Source: CAWCUK01 sp963798775 (GTDB lineage: Bacteria; Bacteroidota; Ignavibacteria; Ignavibacteriales; Ignavibacteriaceae). Taken from it: a stretch of DNA of 9,550 nucleotides. Made by a program: the position numbers and the translations under genes. The stretch's first letter is position 1, and every line of letters starts with the position of its first letter. Where the stretch lies: assembly GCA_963798775.1 (NCBI GenBank), contig CAWCUK010000007.1, forward strand, positions 1-9,550, written 5' to 3'. The notes beneath the pieces are model-generated. The model had not been told where the DNA came from. It did not search any database and worked only from the letters and a program-made list of their open reading frames with translations. This document shows positions 1 through 7,228 of this stretch, in pieces.

Positions 1-51
1 CGTTTGACTGAAAGTAAAAAATAAAACGGCGCTGTTAAGGATTTTTATCAT

Positions 52-1128
52 CTACTTTAACAGAATAATTTTCTTCGTTGAAATAAATGTTCCTGCCGTC
101 AAACGATAGAAATACACACCGTTTGATAACTTATTAGTTAAATGGCCGGAATCGAAAATTACATTATAACTGCCCGCCTCCTGATAAGTATTTACTAAAG
201 TCGCAACTTTGCTTCCTAAAAGATTATAAACATCTAATGAAACATTAGAGGCTTTCTCGATTGTATATTGAATAGTTGTAGTTGGGTTAAATGGATTAGG
301 ATAATTTTGCATAAGCGCAAATTTATTTAGTTGATTCTTATCTTCTACAGAGGTAATGATAGGACTGATTATTTTACTAGCATCTATAGTAATTGCTGTT
401 TGTGCCAGGGCTTTTCCCTCAAGAGATGCCCCTGTGCTTATTACAATTTGTGTTTGACATAAAATTATTCCTTTCATGGAAGCTGTAGTACCTAAAGTTG
501 TCTGTCCGGCAACCTGCCAAAATATATGAGAGCTCTTTGCTCCGCCAGCTAATGTAACAATTGCGCCGTTCGATAAAGTAAGGTCCTGCGCTACCTGAAA
601 TATCCAGATATCGTTTGCGTTGCCTGAGATGGTAACACCGCCTTCGGAAACCATAACACCGGTTCCCCACTTGTATAGCCCTGGGCTAAGAGTTTTTCCG
701 GTAAGATCTCCTGAATATAATTCTGTATAATCGGGTGTAGTTCTGCCGGCCGCATCGGTGTATGCAATTTCCATATCGCCGATAGCAGTTGTAAGTTCTG
801 AAGGAGTAGGGTCGGTATAATCCGCGGCAAATATTTTTCCGGTAACTAATGATGATGTTGAAAATGTGCCGGAAGCATCAAGTATTAATCCAAATCCGGT
901 TATCGCAGTTTGGTCAATCGGGCTAACTCCGATATTCCCGGTAATGTGAGTTGCCCCGGTGTTTGATATTCCTGTTTTTCCGAGAATTACAAAATCACCG
1001 GAAGTTCCAAGATTGATTGTTGTAGATTGAGAAAAGACAAGTGCAAAAGGCGAAAAAACGATCATCATTGTAATGAGAAATTTACATTTACTCAAAAATG
1101 ATTTTTTAGATTGTATTATATTTTTCAT
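52..1128 (-). CDS. DUF3494 ice-binding-family protein with type IX secretion sorting tail
   Basis: This is a secreted protein of 358 residues if translation starts at the ATG at 1128. Residues 1-34 form a signal peptide (basic start, hydrophobic ITMMIVFSPFALVFSQ). Residues 36 to about 257 match the DUF3494 beta-helical fold of ice-binding proteins, with typical segments such as HIFWQVAGQTTLGTTASMKG and ASLEGKALAQTAITID. A linker leads to a tail from about residue 260 containing NYPNPFNPTTTIQY, VYNLLGSKVATLV and SNGVYFYRLTAG, the type IX sorting domain that targets proteins to the cell surface or outside. An upstream in-frame ATG at 1194 would add 22 residues, but the inner start has AGGAA just upstream and places the signal peptide at the terminus. 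No frame breaks were seen, unlike its neighbours. DUF3494 members include proven ice binders, but many are found where freezing is unlikely and may be adhesins, so the role here is open. Confidence 0.88.
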   Translation of the reverse strand: MKNIIQSKKSFLSKCKFLITMMIVFSPFALVFSQSTTINLGTSGDFVILGKTGISNTGATHITGNIGVSPIDQTAITGFGLILDASGTFSTSSLVTGKIFAADYTDPTPSELTTAIGDMEIAYTDAAGRTTPDYTELYSGDLTGKTLSPGLYKWGTGVMVSEGGVTISGNANDIWIFQVAQDLTLSNGAIVTLAGGAKSSHIFWQVAGQTTLGTTASMKGIILCQTQIVISTGASLEGKALAQTAITIDASKIISPIITSVEDKNQLNKFALMQNYPNPFNPTTTIQYTIEKASNVSLDVYNLLGSKVATLVNTYQEAGSYNVIFDSGHLTNKLSNGVYFYRLTAGTFISTKKIILLK

Positions 1129-1417
1129 AAAATTCCTAAAAATTAATTCGTGCGAGGGAAGTGTTGAACCAATTCTAATTATTTTAAAATTCATAGTTCA
1201 CTAGATCATCCCGGTTTATTACCATTTATTAGAAAGTAAATTATGCTAAAGTTTTGTAATAATATATAGGGCGAAGGGATGAAAAGGGACTACACAATTC
1301 GAAAATAATATCTTACGCAAAGCACGGAGTTGATACTTAATTAACAATTAAAATTTGGTGTATTCGAATCTGTTAAAGGGATGCAAGAAGGACTAAGTTT
1401 TTTAACACTTGAGGATT
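1129..1417. other. Intergenic region before the DUF3494 gene
   Basis: About 290 bases hold no supportable gene. The stretch is AT-rich except for a G-rich island at 1268-1288 with three AGGG units on the plus strand (CCCT units in the sense of the downstream gene). This is a conceivable regulator site in the leader of the DUF3494 gene. I found no convincing -35/-10 pair or terminator. Confidence 0.4.
1133..1137 (-). promoter_or_regulatory. Ribosome binding site choosing the start at 1128
   Basis: On the minus strand the sequence reads TTTAGGAATTTTATG. The AGGAA lies four bases before the ATG, whereas no comparable purine-rich site precedes the longer ATG at 1194. This supports the 358-residue product. 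Confidence 0.5.
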
Positions 1418-2110
1418 TCAAGAAGTATTTAAAGCTTTTACGGCTGAGAAAATTATTCCAACCCTGGATGTACGTGCGTAGTTTGCTATTTGAACCCTGG
1501 TATGGAGTGTAAGCTTTTCCAGGATATTGTGTACATGACTCTTAATGGTAAAAGGGAAAGATGAAGTTTAAAGGCGATCTCCCTATTGCTTAAGCCGTCG
1601 GCGACAAGTTCAATTACCTGTTTTTCTCTGCCGGTCATTCTAACCGCCTCGGTAATTTTTTCAGGATGTATTTCATTAATCGCCTTATTTACAATCTGTG
1701 AAAAGAGGGTTTCTGTTAAATTAGTAGGGAGAATATTATCGCCGCCTACAACCATACGAATGGTATTAAGAAACTCGTCAATATTCGCATCTTTAAGGAT
1801 GAATCCGGAAACTCCTTCCTTAACAAACTCCAAAACATCTTCTTCAGTGGGCAAAAGATCCATAACAATAATTTTTATTGATTCATTATTTTTTTTTTAG
1901 TGTTCTAAAGAAAATTAAGGCTTGTCTGATTACGGAGTCCAAGATCAAGAAGCACTATATCGGGAGGATTCATAATAATAGTTTGTAAAGCTTTAGCTGA
2001 ATCGCCAAAAGAACCGACAACTTTAATATCATTTTGTTTTTCAATTAAGGCGGTAATTCCATCCCGCAAAAAACGATTATCCTCAACAACATTACTGAAA
2101 TTTTCTTCAT
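1418..2110 (-). pseudogene. NarL/FixJ-type response regulator, frameshifted
   Basis: This is a two-domain response regulator in at least four pieces. The ATG at 2110 gives MKKISV. A one-base shift near 2090 opens VVEDNRFLRDGITALIEKQN and then PPDIVLLDLGLRN, containing the acidic pair and the candidate phospho-accepting Asp of a receiver domain. The frame breaks again at about 1880-1920, around a run of ten A on the minus strand. It resumes with KIIVMDLLPTEEDVLEF and GFILKDA, where the conserved Lys is present. The output domain starts TGREKQVIELVADGLSNREI; a missing C in the CCC run (GGG at 1554-1556 on the plus strand) throws off the helix-turn-helix. Restored, it reads LSPFTIKSHVHNILEKL then LHTRVQIANYAR and stops at 1418. 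The uncorrected frame gives 125 residues (1863-1486). It resembles a NarL-type family I recall from Chlorobi and Ignavibacteria. The target is unknown, although the DUF3494 gene lies next downstream. Confidence 0.75.
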
Positions 2111-2532
2111 ACTAGAACTTATACCCATTGAAGTCTATTTTTTTTAATACGATTGTTTTTAATGATACCGGATAAGTTACCCAAAATGCCTCTAAAAACA
2201 AAAAGTTAATAATCATAATTGATTTATATTAAGAATTAAAAATGCTAAACGGGCTGTCACTTTCCTCATAAAGTAACTTTCAATATTTTTGGTTAATTGA
2301 AATCGTTTTAGATAATTTAGGATAATTTATAAAATGAGAAGATAACGCAGAGTGATTTTTATACGATAACTTTACGAGCAAATACTTAATTGATAAAAGA
2401 TACTTTAAACACTTGCATTAACTGGTGATTCAGGAGTTTTAGATTCAAAAGGAAATATATTTCAAAAATCAAAAATAAGATATTTAATTCTTTGATTTTA
2501 CAATTCAACTTCAAAAGCTAATCGTCCGAAAT
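2111..2532. other. Intergenic region with no supportable gene
   Basis: About 420 AT-rich bases lie between the outer-membrane-type gene and the regulator, with frequent stops in all frames. The minus strand carries an imperfect hairpin: 2256-2263 pairs with 2270-2277 (eight pairs including one G-T, six-base loop). It is followed by a moderately T-rich stretch and could be a weak terminator or part of the regulator leader. The stretch probably also holds the regulator's promoter, but none can be pinned down. Confidence 0.35.
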
Positions 2533-3207
2533 TTATCGGATTATTTTTTGAAAACTTACAGAATAACCAAGCTTTACCGTAATATCCTCTCCAAAGGTAA
2601 ACCATACCTGAGGAACGGCGCTGTTAGATATTTAAATTCGGATCCGAAACGGAACAAGCCATTCAAATCATATCTAAAACCAAAAGAAGGATTGAACGAG
2701 CCGTTACGGGAATCGAATGATTTTTCTTCTGCTAAGTTAAGAGTAAGATTTAATTTTTCCGCAAAATCTTTTGATAAAATCATCCGGCCTTCTACCCCTA
2801 ATTCACTTTCGCCAGCTAAAGTCTTTTCGGGAATTTACTTCGGCGGATACCGCAATATCAAAGGTTTTACCCCTTCGTCATAAAATCTATATCTTGTTTC
2901 AAATCTGCCGGACCGGAAGTTGAAGTTTTTCAACTTCCGGACTATTATAAGTTATTCTGCCGTCAATCATCCAATGATTTGTAATTCCATATTCTGAAGC
3001 AAAGTTATTGTTTATAAAATTTATATTTGATTCACTGCCGTAATCGAACCGATATTCTAATTCCAGTTCTTGCTGTTTCAGCGTAAGATACACCATTGTT
3101 TCATCAAGAAAATCGTCCCGATGAGCGTATATTTTAAATGGAAGAAGAATAAAGACACAAATAACGCATCTACACCAAAAATATTTATACAACAAATTAA
3201 ACCTCAT
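2533..3207 (-). pseudogene. Outer-membrane-type protein of unknown family, frameshifted
   Basis: I do not recognise the family with certainty. The ATG at 3207 opens a signal peptide (MRFNLLYKYF..., hydrophobic VICVFILLPFKIYA). The next segment, HRDDFLDETMVYLTLKQQEL, leads into ELEYRFDYG and ASEYGITNHWMIDGRITYNS. The alternating polar/aromatic pattern is that of outer-membrane beta-strands. The frame then breaks near 2911, about 2860, about 2830 and about 2630. The recovered pieces are GRFETRYRFYDEGVK, FDIAVSAEVNSRK, LAGESELGVEGRMILSKDF, GSFNPSFGFRYDLNGLFRFG and VPQVWFTFGEDITVKLGYSV, ending FQKIIR at a TAA at 2533-2535. The intact product would be about 220 residues, like a small barrel or porin-like protein. 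It follows the pump by about 100 bases on the same strand, so it may belong to the efflux operon. Uncorrected reading gives fragments at 2899-3207 and 2574-2783. Confidence 0.6.
2913..2940. repeat. Perfect 12-bp inverted repeat, 4-base loop
   Basis: CCGGAAGTTGAA (2913-2924) is followed by GTTT and its exact reverse complement at 2929-2940. It lies inside the outer-membrane-type gene, encoding about SPEVEKLQLP, immediately next to a frame break. There is no T-tract on either side, so it is not an ordinary terminator. It could be natural coding sequence, a small palindromic insertion, or a structure that caused a sequencing or replication error. Confidence 0.85.
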
Positions 3208-3325
3208 TTTAATTTTCTAGATTAATGAATATCCTAAAGTATTTTTGTGATTAAAGAGAATAATTTTCCAACAGGACATACACCTTTTTAAAATTTAGAA
3301 TTGAACCAACTACTTCTCAATTATT

Positions 3326-6316
3326 TTAAAAGTGCTTGAAGCACGATTGATAAGTGCGAAGGCGCCCAACAATCAACCCGCCTATAATTGCAATTGCAAG
3401 AGGTTGGTGCATCTCTGCGCCGGTTCCGATTCCGAGAGCTAACGGCATTAGTGCTGTAATAGCGCCAAGCGCTGTCATCAGTTTGGGGCGAAGACGCGTT
3501 GAAATCGAAAACACTATCGAGTCTTCAAATTTTCCGCTCGTTCTGAAAAACTCCTTGAACTGTAGATATGTGAAGATGGAATTCTCGCCGATGATTCCGA
3601 CTACCATAATAATCCCCGTATAACTTCCCACATTGAGCGGAGTGTTCGTAATAAAAAGTGCAAAAACGCTTCCGGCAATACCAAGTACCGAAATGAATAT
3701 TATAGCCAGAGAGATTCTAATGCTTCTAAACAAAAATAAAATTACAGTAAAGACTAATAAAACAGCGAGAATTAAAATTGTTAACAAATCGCTAAATGCT
3801 TTCTGCTGTTCAGCGTATGAACCTCCGTAAACAATTTCATAGCCCTTGGGAGTTTTTACATTTTGTTTTATATTTTTTTGAATATCACTTAAAGTACTTC
3901 CCAAATCGCGGTTATTTAAACGAGCCGTAACCGCAATCATTTGTTTTAAATTTTCCCGTGTTATTTCCGCTACCCCTTTTTCAATTTTAACATTTTCAAA
4001 TTCGCTAACAGGTTTTACTGTTCCGTTGTTCAAGTAAATAAAACTATGTTTCAAGTCGTTCAGAGTATTATTAATGCTTCCCTCAAACATGCGGATATTT
4101 ATCAATCTTTTTTTGCTTAGAATATCGCCGACTTTTTCTCCTTTAATCTTCGCGTTCATCTGAAACTGAAGTTCCTCCGGAGTAAGGCCGTATTGGGCAA
4201 GTTCGGCGTATTTAGGTTTAAAAATTATGCTGGGCCCTGCAACGGTAATTCCATTAAAAACATCTGCTGTTCCTTTTGTATTATCAACTTCATCGGCAAC
4301 TTGTTTAGCTAATTTTTCCAAAACATTTTGGTCATCTCCAAAAATCTTTACTTCAATCGGTTGTTTTGTACTAATTAAATCGCCTATCATATCCTCAATT
4401 ATCTGTCCGAAATCAACTTGAAGAGAAGGAAGTCTCTTCTCAATTTTCCCGCGAATTTCATCGGCAACTTGTTCGGTTGTTAAATCTCGATTCTTCTTTA
4501 ATTGAATAGTATAATCGCCTGTATTCGGTTCGGTAATAAAAAATCCGTTTTGTGTTCCGATTTGTCTCGAGAAACTTTCAACGGCCGGTGTATTTTGAAG
4601 AATACCGTCAACAATATTCAGCATTTTATTTGTCGCTTCCAATGAAGTTCCGGGCGGGCTGACGAAATCTAAAATTAAAGAACCTTCATCCATATTTGGC
4701 AAAAATCCCGAAGGCAGTGAAGGAATTATAAACCATGATGAAACAATTAAGATTAAAACAAAAATTAGAGAAATGGCCGGCCGGCAAATAAAAAAATAAA
4801 CCCAGTTTCTTTTCTTTACTTCTTTATGTTCCTGCAGCGCGGATTCTTTTTTAGAAAAGAGAAGGTAAATTACAGGCAGACCAATCCAGGTTACAAAAAA
4901 TGAACAGACTAAAGTAATTATCATCGTATCGGTTAAAACTTTAAAATAAGCGCCCGCGACTCCGCTCATTAGAAAGAAAGGAAGAAAAATAACAATTGTA
5001 CTGAGTGAAGAACCGATCATTGCGGGAAGTAAATATTTTATCGCTTTTATTACTAATGTACGGCTTGTTTCTTCCGGATTTTCCTCATGCGTTCGATGAA
5101 TTTGCTCAACCACAACAATAGCGTCATCAATTATAAGCCCTATTGAAGCCGCTATCGCTCCGATAGTCATAATATTAATCGTGTAGCCGATAATATATAA
5201 GACTAAGAATGTTAAACCGAGAGTAATTGGAATTGTAACAAGAATAACCGAACTGGCTTTTATTGAACGTAAAAAAACTACAGTAACAAGAATAGCGAGT
5301 AATAATCCGATCCAGACAACATCAACAATACTTCCAATAGCGTCGGAAACAAAAATTGCCTGGTTGTAAAAAGGATGAAGAGTTATTCCTTTCGGCAATA
5401 TTTTTTTTAAGTCCGGCAGATTTTTGTTAACCGCGTTTTCAACATCAATAAGATTGGCGTTCGGCTGTTTGAGGATATTAATTAAAGGGACTACTTTTCC
5501 GTTAGCTTTTATCTTTGTATAATTTTTTTCAGCGCCTAATTTTATATCCGCAATATCTTTTAAATGAATTATCCTATTGTTATTGTTTGCGATAACTAAA
5601 TTTTTTAAATCTTTTATATCCTGCTGCGAGGCTTCTGTTAAAGTTAGATAAAGCCTGTTATAACTATTTAAATAGCCGGTTGATGTTATAAAATTTGATT
5701 GCTTTATTTTATCCGCTACATTTTTAGGCGGAATTTTTAAGTTACTTAATTTCTGAGAATTTAAAATTATATGATATTCTTCAACTTTTCCTCCGGCTAC
5801 ACCAACTTCAGAAATTCCTTCAATTCTGGAAAGAAAAGGTTTGATTGTATATTCGGCAATATTCCGTAACTCAATTTCGCTGTATCCTTTTCCTTCCAAT
5901 GAAAAACCCATAACCGGGAAAATTGACGGATTCATTTTTTCCACCGAAATATTTATACCCTGCGGAAGGTTTTGTTTTATTTCATTTATCCTCGCTTCAA
6001 TTCTTTGTTTGCCGAGATCGATGTTGCTGTTCCAATTAAAAAAAGCTGAAATTTCACAGCTTCCCCTGCTGGTAATGCTTCTAATTAAATTTAAATCTTG
6101 AACACGTTTGATGGAATTTTCCAGCGGCACTGTTACAGTCACCATCATTTTATCAACAGGCTGTTCACCGTTATCGGCAATAATTTTTATTTTGGGAAAA
6201 GTTATATCCGGGAATAAGCCTGATTGGATATTCAACAGCGAGTAAATTCCTCCGGCAAGTATTATAAACAAAATTACCGCAATCGGACTTTTATACTTCA
6301 GATAAAAATTTTTCAT
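3326..6316 (-). CDS. RND efflux pump permease (CusA/AcrB superfamily), C-terminus out of frame
   Basis: This is an inner-membrane, proton-driven RND pump of 996 residues that would export substrate through the adaptor and outer-membrane channel encoded upstream. TM1 lies at about residues 11-30, followed by the first porter domain with the LFPDITFPK motif. TM2-TM6 occupy about 330-487. TM4 has GLIIDDAIVVVE with D397 and D398, the usual proton-relay pair. TM7 (about 512-532), the second porter domain and TM8-TM12 (from about 843) follow. In TM10 the lysine position of AcrB-type pumps reads G-E-N (E911, N912). After G984 the frame is lost inside TM12. Neighbouring frames give SIVLQALLK and then FKIIEK ending at a TAG at 3310-3312, so at least two indels have replaced the real end. 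The start at 6316 overlaps the adaptor stop (ATGA), indicating translational coupling. The fold is certain; substrate class (metal or organic) is not. Confidence 0.92.
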   Translation of the reverse strand: MKNFYLKYKSPIAVILFIILAGGIYSLLNIQSGLFPDITFPKIKIIADNGEQPVDKMMVTVTVPLENSIKRVQDLNLIRSITSRGSCEISAFFNWNSNIDLGKQRIEARINEIKQNLPQGINISVEKMNPSIFPVMGFSLEGKGYSEIELRNIAEYTIKPFLSRIEGISEVGVAGGKVEEYHIILNSQKLSNLKIPPKNVADKIKQSNFITSTGYLNSYNRLYLTLTEASQQDIKDLKNLVIANNNNRIIHLKDIADIKLGAEKNYTKIKANGKVVPLINILKQPNANLIDVENAVNKNLPDLKKILPKGITLHPFYNQAIFVSDAIGSIVDVVWIGLLLAILVTVVFLRSIKASSVILVTIPITLGLTFLVLYIIGYTINIMTIGAIAASIGLIIDDAIVVVEQIHRTHEENPEETSRTLVIKAIKYLLPAMIGSSLSTIVIFLPFFLMSGVAGAYFKVLTDTMIITLVCSFFVTWIGLPVIYLLFSKKESALQEHKEVKKRNWVYFFICRPAISLIFVLILIVSSWFIIPSLPSGFLPNMDEGSLILDFVSPPGTSLEATNKMLNIVDGILQNTPAVESFSRQIGTQNGFFITEPNTGDYTIQLKKNRDLTTEQVADEIRGKIEKRLPSLQVDFGQIIEDMIGDLISTKQPIEVKIFGDDQNVLEKLAKQVADEVDNTKGTADVFNGITVAGPSIIFKPKYAELAQYGLTPEELQFQMNAKIKGEKVGDILSKKRLINIRMFEGSINNTLNDLKHSFIYLNNGTVKPVSEFENVKIEKGVAEITRENLKQMIAVTARLNNRDLGSTLSDIQKNIKQNVKTPKGYEIVYGGSYAEQQKAFSDLLTILILAVLLVFTVILFLFRSIRISLAIIFISVLGIAGSVFALFITNTPLNVGSYTGIIMVVGIIGENSIFTYLQFKEFFRTSGKFEDSIVFSISTRLRPKLMTALGAITALMPLALGIGTGAEMHQPLAIAIIGGLIVGRLRTYQSCFKHF

Positions 6317-7228
6317 TTTTTAATCTCTACTTTTGCGGTGTCCGGCAGTCCATAAGAACCTTCTGAAATAACTCTATCATTTGGTGTTAAATTTGAGTTT
6401 ATCACTTGAACCAAACTATCTTTTTCAATTCCTTTTAAGAAATTACTTCTTACCGCCGTCGAATCATTTATAAGTTTCATTGTCCAGAAAGAATCTTGCG
6501 TTACATTTGTTATTACAGCGCTTTTAGGAAGCACCAAAGCGTTCTTGGTTTTATTGAAAGGAATATTTACGATAACATTTAAATTTTCCGGAAGAGTTTT
6601 ATTTCCAATTAATTTTATGTAATAAGTTTGAGTTTGCGCAATCGAATCAACTAAGGGAATATTTTTTGAAACTGTACCGGGAATAGTTTCTCCGCCGGGA
6701 ATAATAACTTTACATTTTGCTCCGATATTTATTTTCGAAGAATTTTCATACGGAACATTCAGTTTTATTCTTATTGAAGAAGGGTTAGAAACAACGGCAA
6801 GTTTTTCTCCGCTCGAAATATAATCGCCTGAATGATAATCAATAGAAGTTAAAAATCCGCGCGATTTTGCTTTAACATCTACAACGCCTTTAAATCTTTT
6901 TCCCGCCGAAAGAAATATCTAAACTATCAGCCGCCGCTGATTCCATTGTTTTCACTTTAAAAATAACTTCACCGACGGAAATTTTATCACCTACATTTTT
7001 CTCAACATTTTCTATATAACCTTGAAACGTAGCGCGCACAATTTCTTTATTTAGAAAAATTACAGTTCCGTTCATCTCAAGCGAATCGCTTATTTCCGTA
7101 ATAAAAGGATGAGTAACTTGTACGGGGGTTCCGCCAGCTGTTTCACTATTTGATTTGCTTTCATTACCGCCGCAGGAAAAGATTACAAACGCTAAAAAAA
7201 ACGCGGATAAAATTTTTATAGTTTTCAT
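6313..7228 (-). pseudogene. Periplasmic adaptor (membrane fusion protein) of the RND pump, one frameshift
   Basis: This HlyD/CusB/AcrA-type adaptor lipoprotein links pump and outer-membrane channel. The ATG at 7228 gives MKTIKILSAFFLAFVIFSC, a lipoprotein signal with Cys19. Next comes the first half of the lipoyl-like domain (GYIENVEKNVGDKISVGEVI). The hairpin between halves is very short. One extra base in a run of five A (plus 6897-6901) ends the first frame at 6890 after 112 residues. The next frame continues without a gap: FKGVVDVKAKSRGFLTSIDY, then SGDYISSGEKLAVVSNPSS, the beta-barrel (LNVPYENSSKINIGAKCKV) and a membrane-proximal domain ending GSYGLPDTAKVEIKK. Restored length is about 304 residues, rather short for the family, which fits the minimal hairpin. 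The start touches the upstream stop (TAAATG) and the stop overlaps the pump start (ATGA). A single homopolymer indel makes an error in the sequence likely. Confidence 0.85.

Noticed and set aside
1408..1422. Short inverted repeat CTTGA/TCAAG at the end of the regulator gene
   Set aside because: The stem is only five pairs and no T-tract follows on the minus strand, so it is not supportable as a terminator.
1586..1900. Plus-strand open frame opposite the response regulator
   Set aside because: The minus strand encodes clear receiver and helix-turn-helix motifs here, so this is an antisense shadow.
2525..2541. Short inverted repeat TCCGA/TCGGA at the end of the outer-membrane-type gene
   Set aside because: It is a five-pair stem whose T-rich side is on the plus strand, where no gene ends. 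It is too weak to call.
2548..2883. Plus-strand open frame of 111 residues
   Set aside because: It lies opposite the frameshifted outer-membrane-type gene, whose minus-strand frames give barrel-like sequence in the same place. The plus-strand product is basic and featureless.
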